This document shows positions 1 to 8,796 of a stretch of 12,389 bases of DNA, piece by piece. Under the pieces are notes generated by a model, which saw nothing but the letters and a program-made list of their open reading frames with translations, was not told the origin of the DNA and searched no databases. The stretch covers positions 1 through 12,389 of the forward strand of contig CAZSCK010000075.1 in NCBI GenBank assembly GCA_964605385.1. The letters run 5' to 3'. This DNA comes from JAGLTQ01 sp964605385 (lineage in GTDB: Bacteria > Pseudomonadota > Gammaproteobacteria > UBA6429 > Thiohalophilaceae). The translations under genes and the position numbers were made by a program. Position 1 is the first letter of the stretch; every line of letters starts with the position of its first letter.

Positions 1-37
1 ATTAAGTAGATTTTACGTTTTTATTCGTATCTTCTGG

Positions 38-64
38 AAAACCCGCATTTATGCGGGTTTTTTT
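38..64 (+). terminator. Rho-independent terminator of a gene upstream of the window
   Basis: The arms AAAACCCGCA (38-47) and TGCGGGTTTT (52-61) are perfectly complementary around a 4-base loop, TTTA, and the downstream arm runs into a tract of seven T (58-64). This is the classic intrinsic terminator shape. Because the A tract before the stem mirrors the T tract, it could also work on the other strand. No gene end is visible to its left, so the unit it closes lies outside the window. Confidence 0.85.
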
Positions 65-187
65 ATTTCAGGCATTCTTCGGCAACTGCTCCTGCGTTGC
101 TCTACCTCCTGCGTCCATGCAGTCGTATCCTCTGCCCTTCGGCTCGCCTTGCTCCTGAATTGTGCTCCCGGCAATTTTTTATGCCTA
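65..187. repeat. GC-rich intergenic element, possible dispersed repeat
   Basis: This non-coding stretch is clearly richer in G and C than the AT-rich DNA around it. It is bounded by short inverted ends, AGGCAT (70-75) and ATGCCT (181-186), and contains the unit CTCCTG three times, twice as CTCCTGCGT. No convincing reading frame or RNA gene is seen. The compositional break and bounded ends are what a dispersed intergenic repeat would look like, but a single copy in one window cannot prove repetition. Confidence 0.35.
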
Positions 188-262
188 TTCAACAAGATCT
201 TCTCAAGTCACCCTGCCCTTTGTCCGATAAATAAAACAATATCAATTAAAGAGTCTGTATAA

Positions 263-1471
263 ATGCACGATATCTACATTGCTCGACAACCTATTTATGA
301 TGCACAACTTAAGGTTGTTGCCTATGAACTACTATTCCGCTCTGGCAAAACCGTTAATGAAGCAGACTTTCTCGATGGTGACAGTGCCACCACTAATGTA
401 ATTATCAATGCCATAACCGAAATTGGCATGGATCAACTGGTTGGCCCCCACCGCGCCTTTATTAACCTGACCCGTAACCATATTCTGCAAATGGCAGAAC
501 AACCCATGGCGGAACTAAAAGATCGCCTGGTGCTGGAAATTCTTGAAGATATTAAAGCTGAAGATGTCATTGTTGAAGCCATTACAAAACTGTCAAAAGA
601 TGGCTTTACCATTGCTTTAGATGACTTTATTTATAGTGATTCACTACAACCTTTAGTTGAGCTTTCTGACATCATAAAAATTGATCTCATGGCACTTAAT
701 AATGAAGAACTTGAAACCCATGCTATAAAATTAGCCAACGGCAAACGTAAATTACTTGCCGAAAAAGTCGAGACTCAGGAAGAATTTGATCGCTGTAAAG
801 AATTAGGCTTTGATTATTATCAGGGTTATTTTTTTAGTAAACCGCAAATTATAAAAGGTACAAGCCTGCCGGCCAACAAACTGGCAATTATGAATTTACT
901 CGCAAAATTGCAAGATAACGAAAGCAATACGGAAGAACTCGCACAAATAATTTATCAGGATGTCACCATGTCAGTTCGTGTTTTACGTTATATCAACTCT
1001 GCTCAATTTGGCTTTAGCAAAGAAGTCGACTCCATCCAGAAAGCTATCATGATGCTGGGGCGTACCACTATGCGAAACCTTGCCAACCTTGTAGCCATGT
1101 CACAAATAGAAGATAAACCACATGAACTTTTAATTATTTCAATGATCCGTGCAAAAATGGCAGAAAATATTGCACAACTTGTCAAAATAGATAAAGAAGT
1201 TTGTTTTACCATTGGTTTATTTTCAATCATAGATACATTGATGAACCAGGATATGGAATTATTAATAGAAGGTTTACCCTTAACGGAGAATATCAGGGCA
1301 GCACTAATTCGTCATGAAGGAGAATTAGGGAAAATATTACACTGTGTTTTAGCTTATGAAAGTGGTGACTGGGACAATGCTAATTATAATAAAATCAGTA
1401 TGGATGAAATGCGAGAATGTTATTTAGATGCTCTTAATTGGGCATCATCCAGCGAATTTTTATTAAAATAA
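263..1471 (+). CDS. EAL-HDOD signalling protein (YuxH family), first copy
   Basis: A 402-residue cytoplasmic two-domain protein with no membrane segment. Residues 1-195 form an EAL-type c-di-GMP phosphodiesterase domain and residues about 205-395 an HDOD domain. The EAL signature is ELL (E22), as in the YuxH group. Most residues that bind metal or substrate in active EAL enzymes have counterparts: N68, E92/E95, D120-D121, K139, E170 and Q187. However, the loop normally reading DDFGTG is DDFIYSD, so activity is uncertain and the domain may only bind c-di-GMP. The HDOD half carries the family's helical pattern (RVLRYINSAQFG, AIMMLG) and lacks a catalytic HD pair. The start is supported by AAAGAG at 248-253, nine bases before ATG. 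The gene is probably cotranscribed with the paralogue one base downstream. The family is often linked to motility or biofilm control; that role here is inferred. Confidence 0.88.
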   Translation: MHDIYIARQPIYDAQLKVVAYELLFRSGKTVNEADFLDGDSATTNVIINAITEIGMDQLVGPHRAFINLTRNHILQMAEQPMAELKDRLVLEILEDIKAEDVIVEAITKLSKDGFTIALDDFIYSDSLQPLVELSDIIKIDLMALNNEELETHAIKLANGKRKLLAEKVETQEEFDRCKELGFDYYQGYFFSKPQIIKGTSLPANKLAIMNLLAKLQDNESNTEELAQIIYQDVTMSVRVLRYINSAQFGFSKEVDSIQKAIMMLGRTTMRNLANLVAMSQIEDKPHELLIISMIRAKMAENIAQLVKIDKEVCFTIGLFSIIDTLMNQDMELLIEGLPLTENIRAALIRHEGELGKILHCVLAYESGDWDNANYNKISMDEMRECYLDALNWASSSEFLLK

Positions 1472-1472
1472 T

Positions 1473-2690
1473 ATGCAAAATATATTTATTGGCCGACAGG
1501 CAATTTATGATAAGCAGTTAAAAGTTTCTGCTTATGAGTTACTCTCACGCAGTAATTCTGAGTATAACGAAGCTTTTGTTGGCGAGCACAATGCCAACCA
1601 TGCCACCACCATTGTTGTGCTTAATGCACTCACTGAAATTGGCCTGCAACAACTTGTTGGCAAGCACCCTGCATTTATAAACCTTACTTATGATTTTTTA
1701 ATTTCCGAAGGTGCAATTCCTGAACTACAGAATCAGTTAGTACTCGAAATTTTAGAAGATGTTGAAGTTACTGATGAGTTAGTAATTGCCGTTCAAAAAT
1801 TATCTGACAGTGGCTATATGATTGCTTTAGATGATTTTATATATCATGAAAAAATGCTGCCACTCGTTAAAATTGCAGACATTATAAAAATTGATATATT
1901 ACAACTTGATGAACAAGGGTTACGTAACCACATAAAAAAACTTCGACCGTTTAATGTCCGCTTGCTGGCAGAAAAAGTAGAGACTCTGGAAGAATATAAA
2001 TTATGCAAAGAACTTGGCTTTGATTATTTTCAAGGTTACTTCTTTTGCAAACCTAACATCATAGAAGGCCAGCGCGCGCCTGCAAACCGTATCACCATCA
2101 TTAATTTATTAGCGCAACTACAAGACCCTGAAGTTCAAATAGAAAAATTAGAAGAACTCATTAGTCAGGACCTGGCGCTATCTTACCGCCTGTTAAAATA
2201 CATCAACTCGGCAGCCTTTTCACTTCCACGAAAAGTTGATTCAATTCATCATGCAATTGTTATGCTGGGTTTAAATACCATTCGCAGCTTAGCGAATCTT
2301 ATGCTCATGTCAAAATTTGATGATAAGCCGCCTGAGTTACTTGTGATTGCAATAATTCGTGCACGCATGTGTGAAGGGCTAGCTTTGCATGTCGATAAAA
2401 AAATGAAGGATGCCTTTTTTACTGCTGGACTTTTCTCGATGATTGATGCATTAATGGACAGCACAATGGAAAATGTTATTTCACAGCTACCTCTTTCTTC
2501 TGATCTTAAAGAGGCATTATTAGAACAAAAAGGTATTATTGGTGAGGCCTTAAAATGTTGTATTGCTTTTGAACGTGCAGACTGGAGCAATGTTCAGTTC
2601 CAGAATTTAGAAGAGTCAAAAATTCAAAAAGCCTATTTCGATGCAGTTGTCTGGAGTAATGAGACCGCAGCTCTGGTTGCTCATAAATAA
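1473..2690 (+). CDS. EAL-HDOD signalling protein (YuxH family), second copy
   Basis: A 405-residue paralogue of the preceding gene with the same architecture: EAL domain about 1-197, HDOD domain about 207-400. By eye the two share roughly half their residues, including ELL (E22), N70, E92/E95, D120-D121, K139, E170 and Q187, with DDFIYHE replacing the usual DDFGTG loop. It begins one base after the stop of the first copy and has no evident Shine-Dalgarno sequence, which suggests translational coupling. The second gene has two extra residues near position 40. The tandem pair probably arose by duplication; keeping both suggests different partners or possibly a heterodimer, which is inference. 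The gene ends five bases from the convergent HyuA gene, with no room for a dedicated terminator. Confidence 0.88.
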   Translation: MQNIFIGRQAIYDKQLKVSAYELLSRSNSEYNEAFVGEHNANHATTIVVLNALTEIGLQQLVGKHPAFINLTYDFLISEGAIPELQNQLVLEILEDVEVTDELVIAVQKLSDSGYMIALDDFIYHEKMLPLVKIADIIKIDILQLDEQGLRNHIKKLRPFNVRLLAEKVETLEEYKLCKELGFDYFQGYFFCKPNIIEGQRAPANRITIINLLAQLQDPEVQIEKLEELISQDLALSYRLLKYINSAAFSLPRKVDSIHHAIVMLGLNTIRSLANLMLMSKFDDKPPELLVIAIIRARMCEGLALHVDKKMKDAFFTAGLFSMIDALMDSTMENVISQLPLSSDLKEALLEQKGIIGEALKCCIAFERADWSNVQFQNLEESKIQKAYFDAVVWSNETAALVAHK

Positions 2691-2695
2691 TAGTA

Positions 2696-4666
2696 TTATC
2701 TTTTGGCTTTTTTTAGCATCAAACATCCACTCTTATCTACTTCACAAATCCAACCTGGCGCAAGATAAGTTGTTGAAACTGTTTCTGTAATTAAAGCGGG
2801 CCCTGTTATTTTTTCTCCGTAAGATAAATTATCTCGATTGAATATGGATACGTCTTTTTCTATCCCCTCTAATTTTGCAAAACTTTCTTTTTCTATAAGC
2901 TTATTTTTTTTAATTAAGGGCACTTTAATTTCTTCTACTTTACTTTTTAAAGCTAAGCGTATGTTTACCAACTCAACATCCAGATCAAGCTGATGTCCAT
3001 AACGTTTTTTATGTAACTTCTGAAATTCATCTTCTGCAGATTTTATATTTTTCCATTTTACATTTAAGAAATAAGATTGCCCAAGGTAACGGCAATCTAA
3101 ACTGTATTCCGCAATAATATCTTTTTCTGCTACACCTTCTTCTTTTAGTGCAAATATACCTTGCTGCAAGAGCAAGGCAAAACGCTGTTGTATTTCTTTG
3201 TCGCTTAATTTATTTAATACATGAGTAAAGGTTTGAGATAATTGTCGTGCGCGTGGGGCAACTAACATTCCTAATGCTGACAACACGCCTGCATATCGCG
3301 GCACCATTGCCTGTTGCATAGTGAGTGCATCAGCCAGGGCACAAACATGCAAACCACCTGCACCACCAAAAGAAACCAAAGTTAATTCACCTGGATCAAT
3401 ACCACGTTGCACTGACATCACCCGTAAAGCATGTGCCATGTGTTCATTGGCAATACTAATAATACCGGCTGCAGCTTGTTCAATAGAAAGCTTAAATTTA
3501 TCAGCAATCGGTTGAATCGCCTTTTGTGCTGCAGCAATATCCAGCTGCATACCTCCGCCTAAAAAAGCATCGGCACGTAAGCGACCTAAAACCAGGTTTG
3601 CATCTGTCACTGTAGCGACACTACCACCATTACCATAACAAGCCGGTCCCGGATCGGCTCCTGCTGATTCAGGCCCAACTTGTAATAATCCACCTGCATC
3701 AACACTGGCAATCGAGCCCCCTCCCGCACCAATGGTATGCATATCAACCATTGGAATAGCCACAGGATATCCTGCAATTTCACCTTCGTTGGTTAATTGT
3801 AATTCACCATCAATCATTGCCACGTCGGTTGAGGTTCCGCCCATATCAAAAGTGAGCAACCGTTGCTGTGAGGTAATGTCACCCATAAATTTTGCCGCTG
3901 CCAAACCTCCAGCAGGACCGGACAACAACATATGTACCGCCTGTTGTCCGGCAAGTTTAGCGGCGATAGTGCCACCGGCGCTTTGCATTACGGCGATTGT
4001 GGCCTTAGGTAAGGCATCTTGTAATCGCTGCAAATAATTTTGCACCAGCGGCCCAACATAACTATTTAACCAGGTTGCGATACCGCGTTCATACTCTTTA
4101 TATTCAGCTAATACTTCAGATGAGCATGAGACAAAAATAGACTTTGGAATAACTTCAGCAATGCGTTTTTCGGCTTCATCATCCAGGTAAGAAAAGAGAA
4201 GATTAATCGCAACCGCCTGCGGTGCTAATTCTTTTATTTGCAAAGCCAACTTATCTAACTGTAATTCAGTTAAAGGCTCAATCAGCTCAGCAGATGCAGA
4301 GAGTCGTCCTCCTGTTTCAAGACAATATTCGCTTGCGACGGGTGGAGATTGTTTTTCCGGTTGCAGATTATACAGTTCACGGCGTGTCTGGCGACCAATC
4401 GAAAGAACATCGCCTAATCCAAAGTTTGTAATATAAGCGGTGGTAACGCCCTTACCTTCTAACAATGCATTTGTGGCAACAGTTGAGCCGTGTACAATAA
4501 TCAAATCCGTTGTATCGAGTTGCAGTTCTTCGATACCTTGTAAAATAGCTAACTCGGGGGCTTTAGGTGTTGATAACACTTTATGCGTATTCAGCTGGCC
4601 GTCTTTATAAACAATAAAGTCCGTAAATGTGCCGCCTGTGTCTATACCTAATAAAGTCATTGTCAT
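2696..4666 (-). CDS. HyuA-type hydantoinase/5-oxoprolinase subunit
   Basis: A 656-residue member of the hydantoinase A/oxoprolinase family, whose members use ATP to open cyclic amides such as hydantoins or 5-oxoproline, or to carboxylate ketones. The N-terminal domain opens with the nucleotide-binding motif GIDTGGTFTDF (7-17) and also has VHGSTVATNALLEGKG (58-73). The central domain has the second phosphate-binding motif FDMGGTSTD (273-281), GAGGGS (313-318) and GPESAGADPGPACYG (331-345). The C-terminal domain is the usual beta-rich type, and overall length is near normal. The first ATG is chosen because AAAGG precedes it by about seven bases; a second ATG lies two codons in. These proteins usually work with a HyuB subunit, or fused to one. 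No HyuB is encoded next to it, so the substrate cannot be assigned and a partner may be elsewhere. It is transcribed divergently from the ABC operon. Confidence 0.87.
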   Translation of the reverse strand: MTMTLLGIDTGGTFTDFIVYKDGQLNTHKVLSTPKAPELAILQGIEELQLDTTDLIIVHGSTVATNALLEGKGVTTAYITNFGLGDVLSIGRQTRRELYNLQPEKQSPPVASEYCLETGGRLSASAELIEPLTELQLDKLALQIKELAPQAVAINLLFSYLDDEAEKRIAEVIPKSIFVSCSSEVLAEYKEYERGIATWLNSYVGPLVQNYLQRLQDALPKATIAVMQSAGGTIAAKLAGQQAVHMLLSGPAGGLAAAKFMGDITSQQRLLTFDMGGTSTDVAMIDGELQLTNEGEIAGYPVAIPMVDMHTIGAGGGSIASVDAGGLLQVGPESAGADPGPACYGNGGSVATVTDANLVLGRLRADAFLGGGMQLDIAAAQKAIQPIADKFKLSIEQAAAGIISIANEHMAHALRVMSVQRGIDPGELTLVSFGGAGGLHVCALADALTMQQAMVPRYAGVLSALGMLVAPRARQLSQTFTHVLNKLSDKEIQQRFALLLQQGIFALKEEGVAEKDIIAEYSLDCRYLGQSYFLNVKWKNIKSAEDEFQKLHKKRYGHQLDLDVELVNIRLALKSKVEEIKVPLIKKNKLIEKESFAKLEGIEKDVSIFNRDNLSYGEKITGPALITETVSTTYLAPGWICEVDKSGCLMLKKAKR

Positions 4667-4712
4667 ATTTTACCTTTAATAAAATATTAATCACAATCTG
4701 CGTTATCATTAC

Positions 4713-4740
4713 TTGCCACGCGAGCTATGGCGATTATAAT
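4713..4740 (+). promoter_or_regulatory. Sigma70-type promoter of the ABC transporter-mutM operon
   Basis: The hexamers are TTGCCA (4713-4718, five of six to consensus) and a perfect TATAAT (4735-4740), separated by 16 bases. Transcription would begin near 4747, giving a leader of about 27 bases before the ATG at 4774. It lies in the 107-base gap between the divergent HyuA gene and the operon. I see no equally good promoter facing HyuA. Confidence 0.6.
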
Positions 4741-4773
4741 TCCAACACATTTGTTACTTTATGATATAAAAAT

Positions 4774-5751
4774 ATGGAAAATAAACAATTATTGAGTGTT
4801 AAGCATTTAAGCCGTTATTACGGCTCACTCTCCGCCGTTAACAATATCAGCTTTCATCTTAACAAGGGTGAAGTGCTTGGTTTTCTTGGCCCCAACGGCG
4901 CAGGGAAATCATCCGCTATGCAGGTCATCACCGGTAACCTTGCCCCTTCTACCGGAGAAATTAATATTTGCGGTTTTGACTTACTCGACTCAGCCAAACA
5001 AGCAAAAGCCAATATTGGCTACTTGCCCGAACAGCCTCCGCTTTATCGTGAATTAACGGTTAATGAATATTTATCTTTTTGCGCACAACTTAACCGCATA
5101 GAAAAATCGAAGCAAAAATCTGCGATAGAACGCGCAAAAGAACGTTGTGGTTTGACTGAAGTTGGAAAACGCTTAATCAACAATTTATCCAAAGGCTATC
5201 AACAACGTGTTGGCATAGCCCAGGCAATTATTCATACCCCTGCCATCGTTATTTTAGACGAACCTACGGTCGGGCTTGATCCAATTCAAATCAGAGAAAT
5301 TCGCAAATTGATTCGTGAACTTGCTGAAGATCATGGAGTAATACTCTCAACTCATATTTTACCCGAAGTACAAATGACCTGTGATCGTGTGCAAATTATT
5401 AATCGAGGTCAACTCGTTTACTCCGATGATATCAACCATCTCCATCAACGCATGCGATCAAATAGCTTAATTTTAGGTTTAAACCATGCCCCCTCAGAAA
5501 CTGAATTAGAATCTTTAAATTTCATCGATGAGGTAGAAGTATTATCAGAAACTCGCTTTCGATTATCACATGCGGTAGAAAATAGCCCCGCTGAAAACAT
5601 TGCAAAGGTTGCCGCAGATAAAAACTGGGGGCTGTTTGAAATCCGCCCTGAGCAAAAAACACTGGAACAAATATTTGTTGAGCTCACTTCAGGTGAAGTC
5701 ATTGCCGATGAAGCAGATACTGAACAATATAATGGAGTCTCTGCCGCATGA
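4774..5751 (+). CDS. ABC transporter ATP-binding protein (GldA-like)
   Basis: A 325-residue cytoplasmic ATPase with all the expected motifs: Walker A GPNGAGKS (39-46), Q-loop Q87, signature LSKGYQQR (138-145, with LSKGY in place of LSGGQ, common in ABC-2 exporters), Walker B IVILDEP (158-164) with catalytic E163, D-loop GLD (167-169) and H-loop H194. The C-terminal extension of about 100 residues beyond the core is typical of the GldA/NatA-like CcmA group. It is the first gene of a five-gene operon and overlaps the permease gene by four bases (ATGA), so it should pair with that permease. The ATG lacks a clear Shine-Dalgarno sequence. The transported substrate is unknown; in Bacteroidetes the homologous GldA-GldF-GldG set is needed for gliding, but similar operons occur in non-gliding Proteobacteria. 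Confidence 0.9.
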   Translation: MENKQLLSVKHLSRYYGSLSAVNNISFHLNKGEVLGFLGPNGAGKSSAMQVITGNLAPSTGEINICGFDLLDSAKQAKANIGYLPEQPPLYRELTVNEYLSFCAQLNRIEKSKQKSAIERAKERCGLTEVGKRLINNLSKGYQQRVGIAQAIIHTPAIVILDEPTVGLDPIQIREIRKLIRELAEDHGVILSTHILPEVQMTCDRVQIINRGQLVYSDDINHLHQRMRSNSLILGLNHAPSETELESLNFIDEVEVLSETRFRLSHAVENSPAENIAKVAADKNWGLFEIRPEQKTLEQIFVELTSGEVIADEADTEQYNGVSAA

Positions 5752-6506
5752 TGATATTTACTTTAGCGCGGCGTGAATTACGCAGCTTGTTTCTTTCACC
5801 CTTGGCATGGGCAATTTTAGCCATTGTGCAATTTATACTCGCCTATTTATTTTTGAGTCAACTGCAAGAATTTTTACTGATTCAACCAAAATTAGCCGCT
5901 ATAGAAAATGCGCCGGGCGTCACCGAGCTGGTCATCGTACCTTTATATGGTAGTGCAGCTTTTATTATGATGCTGGTCACGCCATTACTCACAATGCGCT
6001 TAATCAGTGAAGAACGCCGTAACAAATCGCTCTCACTCTTAATGTCTGCCCCCGTTTCAATGACTGAAATTATTCTTGGTAAATATCTTGGTATGTTAGG
6101 TTTCGCAGCCATTATGATTTTTATGATGACCTTAATGCCGCTATCACTTTACTTCGCAGGCAGCCTGGATAGCGGATTACTCTTTACCATTGTTTTAGGC
6201 ATCACCTTATTACTGGCGGCATTCATTTCTCTTGGTTTATATATGTCCAGCCTCACCGCGCAACCGACTATCGCAGCAATGAGCACTTTTGGCGTTTTAC
6301 TAATGTTATGGATTGTTGATTGGGCGGGAGGCAAAACCGAAGCAGCTACAAGCGGCTTACTTGAATATTTATCGATGTTGCGCCATTTTGAAGCTTTTAC
6401 TAAAGGTGTATTTAATAGCAGTGACTTTATTTATTACGTTCTGTTTATTTCTCTTTTTCTCATTTTAAGTATTCGTCGCCTTGATGGCGATCGTTTACAA
6501 CGCTAA
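5748..6506 (+). CDS. ABC-2 type permease (GldF-like)
   Basis: A 252-residue inner-membrane protein with about six hydrophobic segments, near residues 16-37, 61-83, 113-137, 143-168, 173-192 and 226-243. The cytoplasmic stretch between segments 2 and 3 (84-115) has the ABC-2 permease pattern, containing SEERRNKSLSLLMSAPVS followed by EIILGKYLG, which is expected to contact the ATPase. It overlaps the ATPase gene by four bases, indicating translational coupling. Two ATG codons stand in tandem at 5748 and 5751 and either could start translation. Two copies would normally dimerise to form the channel. The substrate is not evident. Confidence 0.87.
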   Translation: MMIFTLARRELRSLFLSPLAWAILAIVQFILAYLFLSQLQEFLLIQPKLAAIENAPGVTELVIVPLYGSAAFIMMLVTPLLTMRLISEERRNKSLSLLMSAPVSMTEIILGKYLGMLGFAAIMIFMMTLMPLSLYFAGSLDSGLLFTIVLGITLLLAAFISLGLYMSSLTAQPTIAAMSTFGVLLMLWIVDWAGGKTEAATSGLLEYLSMLRHFEAFTKGVFNSSDFIYYVLFISLFLILSIRRLDGDRLQR

Positions 6507-6524
6507 ATATAAACGACAAACATT

Positions 6525-7898
6525 ATGGAAATCACAAAAACATCCCGCAACCAGATACGTTTGCAAAATATTATTTTTATAATTTTATTTTCAACTATTA
6601 TTACTTTACTTGCGTGGCTATCTAATCAATATAATTTTGAATCTGACTGGACTGAAAATAATAGAAACACATTATCTGATGTCAGCATTAAATTACTGCA
6701 ACAAATTCCAGCACCAGTAACCATTACCACTTTTATTCCTGACGGGAATTTATTATCTAATCGCCAGTATATTAAAGAGTTGGTGGCTAAGTATCAAAAG
6801 TATAAAGACAACATCACCCTGAAAATAATTAACCCCGATACCGACCCCGATCTGGTACGACAATTAAAAGTGACTAATTACGGTGAGGTTGTAGTTGAGT
6901 ATGAGGGACGCAATGAACACATCACTCAACTTAAAGAACAAACGTTAACTAACACTCTGCAACGTTTATTACGTCAGGGCGAACGTCGCTTATTATTTGT
7001 GAATGGTCACGGTGAACGAAAACCAAATGGTCAAGCAAATTTTGACTGGAATAACTTTGCTGCAAAACTAAAAATAAAAGGCATTACAACAGGTTTATTA
7101 AAACTCAACGAAACACCCGACATTCCAGATGTCGCAGCAATCCTTATCGTAAGCCCACAAGCAGATTTTTTAGCAGGTGAAGTCAAACTCATTACCGATT
7201 ATGTAAAACGCGGTGGAAACTTATTATGGGTTCATGAACCGGGTAAATCATTATTTGGTTTACAACCTTTAGCTGATTTAATTGGTGTCAGTTTTTATCC
7301 TGGCACCATTGTTGACCCAACAGCACAAATGATGAACGTTAATGATCCTTCATTCGCTTTAATTACCAGCTACCCTTCTCATGCAATTACCCGCGATTTT
7401 CAATACATGAGCATTTTCCCAAAAGCGGTTGGCATTAACTTTAGTAATGTAAAAGAAAGCTGGCTTGTTAAGCCTTTTTTACAAACGGTACCACGTAGCT
7501 GGTCTGAAACAGGAATACTGAAAGGTGCAATTGATTACAATGCAGATAAGGACATTGTTGGACCTCTCACCATTGGTTTAGCATTAACACGTAAAGATAA
7601 TGATAAACAAAACAAGGAAAATGTAAAAAAACAACGCATTGTCATATTGGGCGACGGTGATTTTCTATCAAACACCTATCTTGGTAATCAGGGCAACCTA
7701 AATATTGGTCATAATATTATTAACTGGATCAGCAATGATGATAATTTTATTTCTATTCCAAGTTCAAGTGCTGTTGATAGTCAAATAATCATTAGTGATT
7801 TAGTTGGTGCGCTTATTGGTTTATTTTTTTTAGTTATAATGCCACTTGCTTTACTCATTAGCGGTACATTAATCTGGTATAAACGTCGTTCCGCATAA
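6525..7898 (+). CDS. GldG-like ABC transporter auxiliary protein
   Basis: A 457-residue membrane-anchored protein. One transmembrane helix lies near residues 13-34 and another near 428-452, followed by the basic tail WYKRRSA, leaving about 390 residues in the periplasm. This is the layout of the GldG/ABC_transp_aux family. The periplasmic part has typical family stretches: a thioredoxin-like first region around PVTITTFIPDG, then RRLLFVNGHGERKP, and a Rossmann-like region with ITDYVKRGGNLLWVHEPG. No catalytic function is known for the family; it probably associates with the ABC pair encoded just upstream. The gap from the permease gene is 18 bases, with no strong ribosome-binding site. Confidence 0.85.
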   Translation: MEITKTSRNQIRLQNIIFIILFSTIITLLAWLSNQYNFESDWTENNRNTLSDVSIKLLQQIPAPVTITTFIPDGNLLSNRQYIKELVAKYQKYKDNITLKIINPDTDPDLVRQLKVTNYGEVVVEYEGRNEHITQLKEQTLTNTLQRLLRQGERRLLFVNGHGERKPNGQANFDWNNFAAKLKIKGITTGLLKLNETPDIPDVAAILIVSPQADFLAGEVKLITDYVKRGGNLLWVHEPGKSLFGLQPLADLIGVSFYPGTIVDPTAQMMNVNDPSFALITSYPSHAITRDFQYMSIFPKAVGINFSNVKESWLVKPFLQTVPRSWSETGILKGAIDYNADKDIVGPLTIGLALTRKDNDKQNKENVKKQRIVILGDGDFLSNTYLGNQGNLNIGHNIINWISNDDNFISIPSSSAVDSQIIISDLVGALIGLFFLVIMPLALLISGTLIWYKRRSA

Positions 7899-7915
7899 CA
7901 AATTATTAAAATACT

Positions 7916-8785
7916 ATGTCTAAACGTAATTTACTCAACCTTAGTTTATTAATATTTATCCTTGTTCTGGTGACATTTGTTATTTACGAACCAGGTAAGG
8001 AAGTGGCGATCACGCCACCTACTCTTACTAGCCTGGAAAGTAAGGATATCTATCACCTAAAAATAAACAGGCATAATGCAAAAGCCGGTGAGCAGGAAAT
8101 TGAATTTAAAAAAACATCTGCAGGTTGGGTAATGATTAAACCCTACCCCGTTTCTGCTAACTCCTTCCGGATTGATTCAATTTTAAAATTATTATCTACC
8201 GTTTCATTCTCACAAAACAAGCTGGAAAACTTAAATCTAAATACATTTGGCTTAACCAACCCTGTTGCAACAATTACATTCAATAACAAAACATCCATTA
8301 TTTTTGGCCACAATAAATCTTTAAAAAATCATCGTTATGTCAGAATTGATTCAACTTTACACCTGATTGCAGATACTTTTTTTTATCAGCTTGCAGCTAA
8401 AGCTGAAAGCTATATAAACCATAAATTACTCAACGAAAAAAGTAAGATACTAAAGTTAAGTTTACCGACAATAAAATTAGAAAAAATAGACGGTTCATGG
8501 CAAGTCACACCTAAAGCGGATAATCTCTCGGCAGATTCAATAAACCAGCTTATTAGTGAATGGGAACTAAGCCAGGCATACGATATAAATAAAGTAAAAT
8601 CCAGCCCCAATAGTAAAGCAGATATTATTATCCAGCTAGAAGACAACAAAAAACTTCACTTTAAAATTGAAAAACACAAAGATAATTTTAACCTGGTTAA
8701 TCTCGATAGTGGGATACGTTATATTTTATCCGCCGATCGCAAAGATAAACTTTTAAAATTATCGAGAATTACTCAAGATGATTAA
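7916..8785 (+). CDS. DUF4340 domain periplasmic protein
   Basis: A 289-residue protein with one N-terminal signal-anchor helix (about residues 6-24, after the positive MSKR) and a lysine-rich, beta-strand-rich periplasmic body. The sequence resembles DUF4340: an opening segment around SLESKDIYHLKINR, then a conserved LNTFGLTNPVATITFNNK region that leads into IIFGHNK. DUF4340 genes commonly follow GldG-like genes in this operon type, so position supports the call. Its molecular job is unknown; a structural or substrate-handling partner of the ABC complex is a reasonable inference. It starts 17 bases after the previous gene and ends 11 bases before mutM. Confidence 0.75.
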   Translation: MSKRNLLNLSLLIFILVLVTFVIYEPGKEVAITPPTLTSLESKDIYHLKINRHNAKAGEQEIEFKKTSAGWVMIKPYPVSANSFRIDSILKLLSTVSFSQNKLENLNLNTFGLTNPVATITFNNKTSIIFGHNKSLKNHRYVRIDSTLHLIADTFFYQLAAKAESYINHKLLNEKSKILKLSLPTIKLEKIDGSWQVTPKADNLSADSINQLISEWELSQAYDINKVKSSPNSKADIIIQLEDNKKLHFKIEKHKDNFNLVNLDSGIRYILSADRKDKLLKLSRITQDD

Positions 8786-8796
8786 GATACACAATA

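Noticed and set aside
2249..2590. Minus-strand open frame inside the second EAL-HDOD gene
   Set aside because: It is antisense to conserved HDOD coding sequence, with no ribosome-binding site or recognisable product.
4222..4431. Open frame on the plus strand within the HyuA gene
   Set aside because: It lies wholly opposite a well-conserved coding sequence and its translation resembles no protein; it is a shadow frame.
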